Positions 26,048 through 35,333 of a DNA stretch of 64,000 nt are shown one piece after another (within the stretch, counting starts at the first letter, position 1; each line of letters begins with the position of its first letter). Made by a program: the position numbers and the translations under genes. Source of the DNA: Acinetobacter chinensis (GTDB taxonomy: Bacteria > Pseudomonadota > Gammaproteobacteria > Pseudomonadales > Moraxellaceae); the NCBI RefSeq assembly GCF_002165375.2, contig NZ_CP032134.1:2418001-2482000 (forward strand), given 5' to 3'. Below the pieces are notes generated by a model. That model did not search any database. It saw nothing but the letters and a program-made list of their open reading frames with translations, and was not told where the DNA came from.

Positions 26048-28723
26048 ATGATAAATACAGCCACACTGATTTCAAAATTATCGATTGATTCACGTTTTGC
26101 TTTAGAAAAAGCAGCAAATTTATGTATCAACCTACAAAACTATGAAATAGAGATTGAACATTTACTATTAGAGTTAATCACTCAGCCCCAGAATACAGAT
26201 TTTAAAGTTATTCTAAATAAATATAAAATTTCTGCCTCACAACTTCAGCAGGATCTGATGAATTCAGTCAATGAGCTGCCTAAAGGCAATGTGCGCACAC
26301 CTATTTTTTCCAGCAGCATTATTCATTTACTCAAACAGGCATGGTTACTTGCTTCGGCAGAATCTGACTCCGTGATCCGTAGCAGTCATTTACTTGTGGC
26401 TCTACTGACAGCAACTGATCTTTATCAGATGGCTATACGTGCCGCCCATATTTTTGATTTATTTCCAATAGATTCTCTTAAACATAAATTTAATGATATC
26501 TGCAAAAGCAGTGATGAATTTCAGTCCATAAATCAATCTGCTTCTTCAGATTTAACACCTGAAAATAAACCGCCACAGGAGCTGAAAACACCGGCATTGA
26601 ACCAGTACACAGTCAATCTGACAGAAAAAGCAAAGAATGGGCAGATTGATCCTGTCATTGGTCGTGAAAATGAAATACGGATCATGCTGGATATTCTGAT
26701 GCGCCGCAGACAGAACAACCCCATTCTCACGGGAGAGCCAGGTGTTGGTAAAACCGCTGTTGTCGAAGGTCTTGCTTTAAAAATTGCAAGCAAAAAAGTT
26801 CCTGATGAACTGCTTCATGTACAGTTACATGTACTGGATATTGGATTACTGCAGGCAGGTGCCAGTGTAAAAGGTGAATTTGAAAGTCGACTGAAACAGC
26901 TGATCAAGGAAATTCAGAGTTTAACTCACCCTGTTATTCTCTTTATTGATGAAGCACACACCATAATTGGCGCCGGTGGGCAGGCAGGTCAGAATGATGC
27001 AGCCAATTTACTCAAACCGGCACTGGCACGAGGCGAACTTCGTACAATTGCAGCAACAACATGGGCAGAATATAAACAGTATTTCGAAAAAGATGCTGCT
27101 TTAAGCAGACGCTTTCAGGTCATTCCCGTTGCTGAACCCTCTGAAACTGTAGCTATAGATATGTTGAGAGCCATGATTCCTGTCATGAGCCAGCATTTCA
27201 AAATCAGCATTGATGATGCTGCCATTACCGCTGCTGTTCACGCTTCACACCGTTACATCACAGGACGTCAGCTGCCAGACAAAGCCATCAGTGTCCTTGA
27301 TACTGCTGCTGCCCGGGTGTCTCTGTCTCAGCATGCCACTCCAGTACAGCTGGAGCAGTTGCAGGCCCAGATTCATAATAATGAACTGGAGCTTCATCTT
27401 TTAAAAAATGAACAGCCTCACTCCTCCTTCCATCAGGAACGAATAAATACGCTTGTCCAGCAAATACAGTCTTTGTCTGAGGAAATTACAGAAACAGAGC
27501 AAAAATGGCAGGCTGAACTTCAGTTAATTCAAAAGATTCAACTTCTTCAGCAGAGTACTGTTCCTGATGAATCAAGCTTAGTCACAGAAAATAAAATGGC
27601 TGTGCTCAGACAGGAATTAACCACCTTACAGGGTGAACAACCTTTGGTTTATGAAAAGGTTGATGTCCGTGTTGTCCATGAAATTATTTCAGACTGGACC
27701 GGTATACCCACAGGCTCCATGCTTCAGGATGAAATCCAGCAGATTATTCACCTGGAAGAAACCTTAAATACCCGTATTTTTGGACAGGATTTTGCACTGC
27801 ATCAACTCGTTCAGGGCATCAAAACTTCACGTGCGAGACTCGAAGATCCAACCAAACCTTTAGGTGTGTTTCTGCTGACAGGTCCAAGTGGTGTAGGGAA
27901 AACGGAAACAGCGCTGGCACTGGCAGATGAACTCTATGGAGGAAAATCACACCTGATCACCATCAATATGTCTGAATACCAGGAAGCTCACAGTGTTGCA
28001 TCATTAAAAGGAGCTCCTCCAGGCTATATTGGATACGGTCAGGGAGGTATTCTGACTGAAGCTGTACGACGTAATCCTTACAGTGTAATTCTGCTGGATG
28101 AAATAGAAAAAGCACACTCCGATATACATGAACTTTTTTACCAGGTATTTGATAAGGGCTGTCTGGAGGATGGAGAAGGTCGATTGATTGATTTTAAAAA
28201 CACACTGATTTTACTGACCTCCAATACAGGGTCTTCAGTGATCAGTCAGGTGTGTCTGAATCTGCCAGTAAATGAACGACCGGATGCAGAATCTCTGATT
28301 GAATTAATTAAACCTGCTTTATACAAACAGTTCAAACCGGCATTTTTAGGTCGTATGCGGGTTGTTCCATACTATCCTTTACATGATGATTTACTGATTC
28401 AGATCATTCATCAAAAATTAAATAAAATAATAACCCGAGTTTCAGAACAATATGGAACAACTGTCAAATACAACAATGATTTAACAGCACTTCTGCTCTA
28501 CCGTTGTACTGAAGTTGACAGTGGTGCAAGAAACATAGAACACATTCTGAATGCTTCAGTACTCCCTGATCTCGCAACACATTTACTTGTCGCACTCAGT
28601 CAACAGAAGTTGCCATCGCTGATCCGCATTGAAGTTAAAAATGATCAGATTCATTACAGCATTGATCCTGAAATGCCCAACAGGAAAAAAACACTCAGGA
28701 AGAACCAGACTAAAGCCGCCTGA
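26048..28723 (+). CDS. tssH: T6SS sheath-recycling ATPase ClpV
   Basis: ClpB-family AAA+ unfoldase of 891 residues that disassembles contracted TssB/C sheath. N-terminal Clp_N domain (about 10-145), first AAA domain with Walker A GEPGVGKT at 229-236 and Walker B VILFIDEAHT, a coiled middle region (about 425-545), second AAA domain with Walker A GPSGVGKT at about 612-619 and Walker B VILLDEIEKAH, and a C-terminal ClpB_D2-small domain. All motifs look intact. It heads the rightward operon. Confidence 0.97.
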   Translation: MINTATLISKLSIDSRFALEKAANLCINLQNYEIEIEHLLLELITQPQNTDFKVILNKYKISASQLQQDLMNSVNELPKGNVRTPIFSSSIIHLLKQAWLLASAESDSVIRSSHLLVALLTATDLYQMAIRAAHIFDLFPIDSLKHKFNDICKSSDEFQSINQSASSDLTPENKPPQELKTPALNQYTVNLTEKAKNGQIDPVIGRENEIRIMLDILMRRRQNNPILTGEPGVGKTAVVEGLALKIASKKVPDELLHVQLHVLDIGLLQAGASVKGEFESRLKQLIKEIQSLTHPVILFIDEAHTIIGAGGQAGQNDAANLLKPALARGELRTIAATTWAEYKQYFEKDAALSRRFQVIPVAEPSETVAIDMLRAMIPVMSQHFKISIDDAAITAAVHASHRYITGRQLPDKAISVLDTAAARVSLSQHATPVQLEQLQAQIHNNELELHLLKNEQPHSSFHQERINTLVQQIQSLSEEITETEQKWQAELQLIQKIQLLQQSTVPDESSLVTENKMAVLRQELTTLQGEQPLVYEKVDVRVVHEIISDWTGIPTGSMLQDEIQQIIHLEETLNTRIFGQDFALHQLVQGIKTSRARLEDPTKPLGVFLLTGPSGVGKTETALALADELYGGKSHLITINMSEYQEAHSVASLKGAPPGYIGYGQGGILTEAVRRNPYSVILLDEIEKAHSDIHELFYQVFDKGCLEDGEGRLIDFKNTLILLTSNTGSSVISQVCLNLPVNERPDAESLIELIKPALYKQFKPAFLGRMRVVPYYPLHDDLLIQIIHQKLNKIITRVSEQYGTTVKYNNDLTALLLYRCTEVDSGARNIEHILNASVLPDLATHLLVALSQQKLPSLIRIEVKNDQIHYSIDPEMPNRKKTLRKNQTKAA

Positions 28724-28743
28724 AAAACAGAAAAAGTATAATT

Positions 28744-29847
28744 ATGATGATATTAAATATTGAGAATCTGTTACTTCCTGTTGCAGAAACGAGTCCATGT
28801 GGGGATGAACTTTCATTCTCAAATGAATTCCATGAAATCAAAAAAGCCCGAACTCAGGATGACCCACTGCTGGAACAGGGCGAATGGATTCAGGAACCTA
28901 AACAGGCAAACTGGTCTTTAGTTGCCGATCAATCCATCCTGTTATTCAAAGAACGGACTAAAGATATCAGGCTGTTAAACTGGCTGACTGAAGCATTGAG
29001 TCATCTATATGGATTTGAGGGACTTGCTCAAGGGCTTATGCTCAGTTGCAGAACTCTTGAACTCTACTGGCAGGAAATACATCCGATTATAGAAGACGAG
29101 GATATCGACCAGCGACTGGGATTGATTCAGGGCATGATTCAACAGATTATCCCTCTGCTTAAGTTGATCCCACTAAGTCAGACACCTTCCATATATACTT
29201 TGCTCGAATATGAAAATATCCTTTATGCTCAGAACACATCACGCAAAAATATTGATTCTGTCCCCTCTGATGAAACTGAACGGCTTGTGCAGTTTGAAAA
29301 AATCATGGCAGCGACGCCAACTGAATACAGAATTCAGAATTTACATCTGCTCGATCAGATCACAGTTACCTGGAAAAATTTAAGAACAGTCCTCGATCTT
29401 TTTATGGGGGTGGATGCACCCAGCTTCTCTAGCATCGACTCACAGTTGAGTGAACTGCAAAAAACTTTAAGAAAAGTCTATAAACAGGATGAATTACTGC
29501 ACATTCCTTTTCCCAAAGAAGCAAACAGTCCAGTTCAATCCTCAGATTTTTCTCCACCAACTGATCCTGAGGCAAATTCCAGATCCAGCAGTATGACGGC
29601 ATCGTTTCAGCCAGATCATGCAGCAGATCATCTGCATAACCGAACAGAAGCCATTCGGATTTTACAGCGTATTTCTGATTATTTTCAGCATCATGAACCA
29701 CATAGTCCTGTCAGTTATATGTTAAATCGCACAATTAAATGGAGTCAGATGCCCCTCCATGAATGGCTGAATCAGGTCATTAAAAATGATCAGCCCCTTG
29801 AGTCCATACATGAACTTTTAGGTATTCAGCAGAATACTGACAAATAA
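28744..29847 (+). CDS. tssA: T6SS assembly protein TssA
   Basis: TssA (ImpA N-terminal domain) of 367 residues; primes tube and sheath polymerisation at the baseplate and stays with the distal end. The N-terminus shows the ImpA_N signature (PVAETSPCGDELSFSNEF). A linker rich in Ser/Pro (about 255-290) precedes a C-terminal helical part that resembles the short TssA class. ATGATG offers two adjacent starts. 20 bp after tssH, 17 bp before tssK. Confidence 0.92.
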   Translation: MMILNIENLLLPVAETSPCGDELSFSNEFHEIKKARTQDDPLLEQGEWIQEPKQANWSLVADQSILLFKERTKDIRLLNWLTEALSHLYGFEGLAQGLMLSCRTLELYWQEIHPIIEDEDIDQRLGLIQGMIQQIIPLLKLIPLSQTPSIYTLLEYENILYAQNTSRKNIDSVPSDETERLVQFEKIMAATPTEYRIQNLHLLDQITVTWKNLRTVLDLFMGVDAPSFSSIDSQLSELQKTLRKVYKQDELLHIPFPKEANSPVQSSDFSPPTDPEANSRSSSMTASFQPDHAADHLHNRTEAIRILQRISDYFQHHEPHSPVSYMLNRTIKWSQMPLHEWLNQVIKNDQPLESIHELLGIQQNTDK

Positions 29848-29864
29848 TAAAACCGGTAATCACA

Positions 29865-31232
29865 ATGTTTAAAGCAGAAAAAATCTTATGGGCTGAAGGG
29901 TTGTTTCTCAGACCTCAGCATTTTCAACTCCAGGATGCCTACCATGAACAGCATCTGAGTTATACCATCAACGCAACGATTCCCTACGCATATGGGGTCA
30001 AGTCCATCCAGTTCGATGAAACCCTGTTAAATACCAATGTACTGGCTCTCGATAAAATTGAAATTTTATGGCAGGACAATGAAGTTTATTCTGCACCATC
30101 CAGAGATTTATTACCCGAACCTTTACTGCTGGATAACCTGAACCTGCGTGGTGAAATGCTCATCTATCTGACGCTGCCAATGGTTCAACCCAATAAAAAA
30201 AATCTGCACTGCAATGAGAATATCCAGCCAGGCCGATACCATAGCTACCTGTCAGAAACACATGATCTTTATACCGATGCCTCACCTGCTGACATCAGTC
30301 TGCTGCAACGTAGAGCTGAGTTCAGGATTAAAGATATTCATGCCGTTCAGGATGAGGACATGAATGGAATGCTGTTTATGCCCATCGGAAAACTGCTTCG
30401 ACACAATTCAGGAACCTTTGAATTTGATCCTCAGTTCATTCCTCCAGTTTTACATATTGAAGCCAGCCATTATCTGATCAGCAATCTGAAGCGAACACTC
30501 AATATCATTCAGGCTAAAATTAAAAATATTCAGAACAATAACCGTGAAAATGAACAAAAAATTATTGAATTCCGCTCTGGTGATATTGTTTCTTTCTGGC
30601 TGATCAATACTTTAAATACATCTTTTTCAATTTTAAATCATCTGTATCGGCATGCTCAGATTCACCCTGAACGCCTCTATCTTGAGATGCTCAGGCTGAC
30701 AGGCTCATTACTGACCTTCTCTACAGCTTACAGTGTGGATCAGTTACCTGAATATAATCATCTTCGGCTTCAGGAGAGTTTCGGGCAACTGGATCATATT
30801 TTAAGAAGTCTGCTCGACACGATTATTTCAAGTCGCTATCTGAGTATCAGCCTGCACGAATCACGACCCTCCTACTGGTCAGGCAGTCTGGAATCAGACC
30901 GTATTACTGCACAAAGCCGTCTGTATCTTGCCGTCTCAAGCAGCAGCATGCAGTCTCATGAATTAATCAGAATTGTTCCTTTACGTTTTAAAGCCGGTAA
31001 CTCAGCGGATGTTGAGCAACGGGTTATCGCAGCGTTGCCTGCTGTTCCTCTGCATCATATGGTTCAGGTTCCCACCGCTATTCCTGTGCGCTCAGGTGTC
31101 AGTTACTTTGAACTCGAAGCACATCATGAACTGTACCAGCGTATGCTGGAATCTGAATCCATCTGTATTTATATCCCCTCTGGATTTCAGGATATCAGTA
31201 TTGAACTGATCGCTGTAACAAATGGGCACTGA
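29865..31232 (+). CDS. tssK: T6SS baseplate-membrane adaptor TssK
   Basis: TssK of 455 residues, the trimeric adaptor that ties the baseplate to TssL/TssM. Its N-terminus ILWAEGLFLRPQHFQLQDAY is a strong family signature (W.EG.fl.PQHfq). The C-terminal domain, which contacts TssL/M, covers about 320-455. The 3' end overlaps an alternative tssL start by 11 bp. Confidence 0.96.
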   Translation: MFKAEKILWAEGLFLRPQHFQLQDAYHEQHLSYTINATIPYAYGVKSIQFDETLLNTNVLALDKIEILWQDNEVYSAPSRDLLPEPLLLDNLNLRGEMLIYLTLPMVQPNKKNLHCNENIQPGRYHSYLSETHDLYTDASPADISLLQRRAEFRIKDIHAVQDEDMNGMLFMPIGKLLRHNSGTFEFDPQFIPPVLHIEASHYLISNLKRTLNIIQAKIKNIQNNNRENEQKIIEFRSGDIVSFWLINTLNTSFSILNHLYRHAQIHPERLYLEMLRLTGSLLTFSTAYSVDQLPEYNHLRLQESFGQLDHILRSLLDTIISSRYLSISLHESRPSYWSGSLESDRITAQSRLYLAVSSSSMQSHELIRIVPLRFKAGNSADVEQRVIAALPAVPLHHMVQVPTAIPVRSGVSYFELEAHHELYQRMLESESICIYIPSGFQDISIELIAVTNGH

Positions 31233-31245
31233 ACGAGACACCATC

Positions 31246-32055
31246 ATGACAATTTCCCGGCATACTGCACCCTCTTTATTTGACGATGGTCATATCGGTT
31301 CAGGACTGACAGCTTCACCTGCAACCCTCAGTCCCGTTCCCTCGGCAAGCCTGATCGATCTGCTGTATCAGGGTTTTTATATCGTTTTTTTAATCCGCAA
31401 TCAGTATATCCCAACAGATATTGAAGCGTTTCGTAGAAAAGTTGAAGACATGCTTGCCCATTTTGAGCAACAGGCACAGAAACTGCAGTTCGCCGCTGAA
31501 GATATTCAGGATGCAAAATACGCATATTGTGCCCTGCTTGATGAAACCATCGTGACTCAACAGAATCCTGATTTTTTTCACCTGCAGAATGCCTGGCTGA
31601 TTGAGCCACTTCAGCTCAGCCTTTTTGGTTCACAACTTGCAGGTTATCGTTTTTTTGAGATTCTTGAAACGCTCAGAGTCCAAGGTAAACAGCGACTGGC
31701 TGCATTGGAAATTTATCATTACTGTCTGCTGCTGGGGTTTCATGGTAAATACCGTATTGAATCCATTGAAAATTTAAATCATCTTGCTTCGCGTACCGGT
31801 GATGAAATTGATTTTTTAAAAGGAAAAAAAGCAGCCTTTTCCCCTTTTTCAGCCTTGCCTGATCAAATCAAAAATGTCATCCATCGTGATCTGCCTTTTT
31901 ACTGGATTCTGGCTTTTTTACTGTTGTTCATTATTGCGGTATATACCGGCTTACATTTCATGCTTCAGAATCAGGCTGCAACATCACTGTCCCAGTACAG
32001 TCAGATCATCAGCATGCCTACCGAGCAGGCAAATATTACGATTTATTTACCCTGA
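31246..32055 (+). CDS. tssL: T6SS membrane subunit TssL (DotU)
   Basis: DotU-family protein, 269 residues from the ATG at 31246. The cytoplasmic helical domain shows the family segments SASLIDLLYQGFYIVFL, YCALLDETI and LLLGFHGKYR. One C-terminal membrane helix (FYWILAFLLLFIIAVYTGL) anchors it, with a short periplasmic end and no OmpA-like extension. An ATG at 31222 inside tssK would add eight residues. It partners TssM. In the absence of an OmpA extension, TagN may supply cell-wall binding. Confidence 0.93.
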   Translation: MTISRHTAPSLFDDGHIGSGLTASPATLSPVPSASLIDLLYQGFYIVFLIRNQYIPTDIEAFRRKVEDMLAHFEQQAQKLQFAAEDIQDAKYAYCALLDETIVTQQNPDFFHLQNAWLIEPLQLSLFGSQLAGYRFFEILETLRVQGKQRLAALEIYHYCLLLGFHGKYRIESIENLNHLASRTGDEIDFLKGKKAAFSPFSALPDQIKNVIHRDLPFYWILAFLLLFIIAVYTGLHFMLQNQAATSLSQYSQIISMPTEQANITIYLP

Positions 32056-32067
32056 TTACGGTGCATT

Positions 32068-32619
32068 ATGACTCAGGATTTACAACAATCATTTAAAGTA
32101 CTGCCGTCTAAAAAAAAGAAAATCCTTCCTTTTCGTTACCGCATGGAAGGATTCTGTGCAGGCATTTTACTCAGCCTGATTTTTTATATTTTCGGATTAA
32201 ATTCAGCCCATACAAAAGCAGCACTTCAGGATAAACCTTATCAGGAAGCAGTCATTTCTGAAAATAAGCAGGAAAATCTGAAAATCCCTTCAGTCTCACA
32301 TCCGGAAACGATACCATCCGAGGATGATAATTTTACTCAATTGAGTGAAAGTCAGTTAAACGGACTCTTTAAACATGAACGCATGCCTCCTGTAGATAAA
32401 ACCAGGCAGGTTGTACATCCACAGAAAAAGACGGCAGAACAGGAAACAGTCCTCCGAGAACATTCAGAAAATAAGAAATCTCGAAATCTAAAAACTTCTC
32501 CGTCCCCATCAGAACAAAAAAAAGAACCTGAGACGCCTGCTAAGAAATTTCCATCAGACATAGAAAAAGAACCATTTCATCAACTGATCCTGCCGGATAA
32601 TCAGGTCTCCGATTCATGA
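32068..32619 (+). CDS. T6SS-linked single-pass membrane protein, unknown role
   Basis: A 183-residue protein between tssL and tagX. A basic N-terminus (SKKKKILPFRYR) precedes one membrane helix (about 29-46); the rest is a low-complexity, Lys/Glu/Pro/Ser-rich periplasmic region without visible fold. Gene order suggests one of the Acinetobacter asa accessory genes (asaE-like), but I do not assign the symbol. Its stop overlaps the tagX ATG by 4 bp. The disordered tail could span the periplasm and contact the cell wall or TagX. Confidence 0.75.
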   Translation: MTQDLQQSFKVLPSKKKKILPFRYRMEGFCAGILLSLIFYIFGLNSAHTKAALQDKPYQEAVISENKQENLKIPSVSHPETIPSEDDNFTQLSESQLNGLFKHERMPPVDKTRQVVHPQKKTAEQETVLREHSENKKSRNLKTSPSPSEQKKEPETPAKKFPSDIEKEPFHQLILPDNQVSDS

Positions 32620-33575
32620 TCATACTGATTGTCACCAGTTTTCTGCTTTTATCAGTCAGCTTAAGTCTGTTGATGTCATTTGAAATCCGCAGCAGAGTCC
32701 AGTTTTTTGCCCATCAGATCCATATTAAAACCAGATATTTACTTCAACATTTACTGGGATTTGCCATTCAGATGGATCAGGCAGCATCCAGGCAGAAAAC
32801 CCAGACACACTGGCATCTGCAGCAATGGTGGGTTCTGATAACAGGCTTCAGTCTTCTGTTCAGTATCATTATGATTGCGCTGTTCAAACCTGTAAGCCAG
32901 CTGAAGATAGAAGCTGACTATCTGAAAAAAACAGACCCTCAGATTTACAGTCTACTGAACGGAGAAATCCTGACACCTCCGCCTGAAGAAGATGAACGGT
33001 TGATGGATGCTGAAATTATTGCAGCCATGCAGATTGAACAGTCATACAGACAGCAGAGTCCTGTCATGCATTCCTCTTTAATCGTTCCGAACAACAGTGA
33101 ACTGCATCATCATTTTGACAGCACAGCTATAGACCGGAAATGGCAACGGATGCATCCGCGCTATAAACAGCGGCTGTTAATGGTGTTTAAAACCATGAAA
33201 GAACGTCATGGTTATGATCTTGTACTGCTCGAAGGCTACCGCAGTCCTGAACGACAGAACAAACTTTCAGGAAATATCCATACGACCCGTGCCCGTGCAT
33301 TCCAGAGTTATCATCAGTTTGGTCTGGCTGCTGACGTAGCATTTAAACGCTCAGGTAAGGTCATCATTTCCGAACGGGATCCATGGGCAATGCAGGGATA
33401 CCGTCTATATGGTGAGGTTGCAGAATCTGTAGGTCTGACCTGGGGCGGTCGATGGACCTCCATTCAGGACTATGGTCATACCGAATACCGGATGCCTGGT
33501 TTGAGAAAAACTCAGGAAATGGCAGAGAAACTGATTGCAGAAGCAGAAACCGGACTGATGAATGATCTGACTTAA
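32616..33575 (+). CDS. tagX: T6SS peptidoglycan L,D-endopeptidase TagX
   Basis: A 319-residue membrane-anchored M15-type (VanY/Ply500-like) metallopeptidase. Two hydrophobic segments (about 1-21 and 71-90), a linker, then the peptidase domain (about 165-305) with zinc ligands His233 and Asp240 in SYHQFGLAAD and His288 in DYGHTEY; Asp285 is the likely base. TagX of Acinetobacter is an L,D-endopeptidase needed for type VI activity, thought to open the cell wall for the apparatus. Last gene of the rightward operon. Confidence 0.92.
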   Translation: MIILIVTSFLLLSVSLSLLMSFEIRSRVQFFAHQIHIKTRYLLQHLLGFAIQMDQAASRQKTQTHWHLQQWWVLITGFSLLFSIIMIALFKPVSQLKIEADYLKKTDPQIYSLLNGEILTPPPEEDERLMDAEIIAAMQIEQSYRQQSPVMHSSLIVPNNSELHHHFDSTAIDRKWQRMHPRYKQRLLMVFKTMKERHGYDLVLLEGYRSPERQNKLSGNIHTTRARAFQSYHQFGLAADVAFKRSGKVIISERDPWAMQGYRLYGEVAESVGLTWGGRWTSIQDYGHTEYRMPGLRKTQEMAEKLIAEAETGLMNDLT

Positions 33576-33615
33576 CGACAACAGCAAATATCCACCGCAT
33601 TGACATTTTAGGCAA

Positions 33616-33640
33616 CAAAAAGCCATCCCAAGAATGGCTT
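33616..33640 (-). terminator. terminator of the solute-binding protein gene
   Basis: AAGCCAT - 7 nt - ATGGCTT followed on the minus strand by TTTTTG, in the convergent spacer between tagX and the 33679 gene. Confidence 0.7.
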
Positions 33641-33678
33641 AAAGCTCTCTGCTTTATAACAACCTTTGTTTCAAACTC

Positions 33679-34956
33679 TTATTCATCATTCAAAGCACAT
33701 TCAAAGTTACTTGGTTGCTGAGAACAGCGTACTTTTTTCAGGATTCTCATCATGTCTTTATCGTAATAACCCTGTTTGGTCATCTGTATCCGTGCTTCAC
33801 GCATGATTTTCAGATACCCTGGTTTGTCACTTTCATGTATATCCATCCAATATTTTTCAGGAATTTCATTTTCCATTTTTGCAACAAATTTAAATGCTGG
33901 ATCAAGCTGTTTGGAGATAACTTCCCGTGCAATGGTTCCCATCCCCGCAGGAAAACGGTTACGGTGCATGATCAGTGTACCCGTGACCTGTATGACAGGA
34001 AAACGGATAATTCCACCGACCACTTTGCCATTTTTATCCGTCATCCCTTTATAAAGCTCCAAAGGTTTAAACAGTAAGGCAGGTCCTGCCATAATTTCGA
34101 CTTCGCGGTTGTTGAACTTACCGCCCACGGTCGCCAGATCGACTGAAACAGGCTGTGCTCCAATATTCTGAACCATTTTTTTCTGGGTTTCATCGAACTG
34201 GAATACAGCTACCTTGCGCCCTGCCGCCTTAGCCAGTGTATTAATATTTTTATCATTTACAATAATATAAGCCGCACCTACAGGCACAATTCCGACCACT
34301 TCATAATCACGGTTGACCATTTTCGAATCAAATTCAGGCTTTGCCAGCAACTGCATAACTGCCCGCAACTGTTTTTCAGTCTGTACGGCGCCTATGGCAT
34401 CAATACTGCCCACAAAAGGGTTGAACTGTTTGGCTCTGAGGTTACTGATACCTGCACCATCACAGCGTTTACTTCTGAAATCTTCAGTCAGAACACGCTC
34501 GTCGGTATACACTTTCAGTGCCACATTGGTCGTGGCTTTCTTTTTCAGTTTTGGATATTCAATGCTCACGACCATACTTAAATTTGTAGGTCGGGTCATA
34601 TTCATTGTGACCCCAAAATCCTTTGCCATTTTGGTAATCCGTGGAATTTCACTGATATAACTTGTTGCCTGTTCAAAGGCTTCGCCATGTTCACCATTGG
34701 GTGAATACACACATAAGGTGATTTTTTGCGGAATCTGCTGCCAGGTTTTCGGATCATCGAGCAGTTTTTTTATTTTATTTTTAGAAAAATCAGACAGTGT
34801 CAGATCAAGTTTTCCTGCCTGAGGTGCAGCAACCGTATTTACACTGAATAAAGCTGCTGACAGTGTCAGAGCTGTGGCACAAACAATCTGAGCCATTTTA
34901 CCCCTTTGAGCTGAAGATTGCGGTGCATCCTGTGTTTTTGTATTCCCGATTTTCAT
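33679..34956 (-). CDS. putative periplasmic solute-binding protein (DUF6091-like)
   Basis: A 425-residue exported protein; N-terminal signal region with a hydrophobic core (about 22-40) and a likely cleavage after TVAA. The long hydrophilic leader before the core is unusual, but the ATG at 34956 has AGGGAG about 10 bp upstream. The mature part has a TRAP/DctP-like look (CDGAGISNLRAKQFNPFVGSI; GAAYIIVNDKNINTL) and corresponds to what is annotated in Acinetobacter as putative solute-binding protein. No transporter subunits are adjacent, so its partner and ligand are unknown. Confidence 0.7.
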   Translation of the reverse strand: MKIGNTKTQDAPQSSAQRGKMAQIVCATALTLSAALFSVNTVAAPQAGKLDLTLSDFSKNKIKKLLDDPKTWQQIPQKITLCVYSPNGEHGEAFEQATSYISEIPRITKMAKDFGVTMNMTRPTNLSMVVSIEYPKLKKKATTNVALKVYTDERVLTEDFRSKRCDGAGISNLRAKQFNPFVGSIDAIGAVQTEKQLRAVMQLLAKPEFDSKMVNRDYEVVGIVPVGAAYIIVNDKNINTLAKAAGRKVAVFQFDETQKKMVQNIGAQPVSVDLATVGGKFNNREVEIMAGPALLFKPLELYKGMTDKNGKVVGGIIRFPVIQVTGTLIMHRNRFPAGMGTIAREVISKQLDPAFKFVAKMENEIPEKYWMDIHESDKPGYLKIMREARIQMTKQGYYDKDMMRILKKVRCSQQPSNFECALNDE

Positions 34957-35333
34957 TGGCTTTTGCTCCCTGTTATAGGATTAAACATAATCAGGACGGC
35001 TTTTGCTTGTATTGTCCTAAATGTCAGCCTCTTATAGAAAAAAGATCAGTCAGCTTCTCCGCATCAGTCACACCATCATTAACCATTGTTTTATTTATGT
35101 TTTTTATAGTAAAAACTTTATTTTTTCATTTAACCATCTGTCTGTTTATTCTTCATTCCGACCAATGACAAATGCTCTGTAACAGACAGATGAAAAGAAT
35201 ATGCTCAATCTGCCAGATGATGCATGATCTGATTCTGTGTTTATGGCTGAATCCATGTAAAATTGGTTTGAATAAACCGTCTTTAATGACTCCCTTTTAG
35301 GCTGTCCCACCACTAAAACCGAGAAGCACCGCT
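34957..35333. other. divergent intergenic region
   Basis: 377 bp between the solute-binding protein gene and the cyclo-ligase gene. It must hold both promoters. I looked for a 6S RNA, which precedes the cyclo-ligase gene in many gammaproteobacteria, and saw no long imperfect hairpin or terminator to support one. No ORF is seen. Confidence 0.5.

Noticed and set aside
26048..28723. General chaperone ClpB instead of ClpV
   Set aside because: Position at the head of tssAKL and the divergent N-terminal domain fit ClpV; the general ClpB gene would not sit in this operon.
34957..35333. 6S RNA upstream of the 5-formyl-THF cyclo-ligase gene
   Set aside because: Synteny in other gammaproteobacteria made this worth checking, but no long imperfect hairpin with a central bubble and no terminator were found in the spacer.
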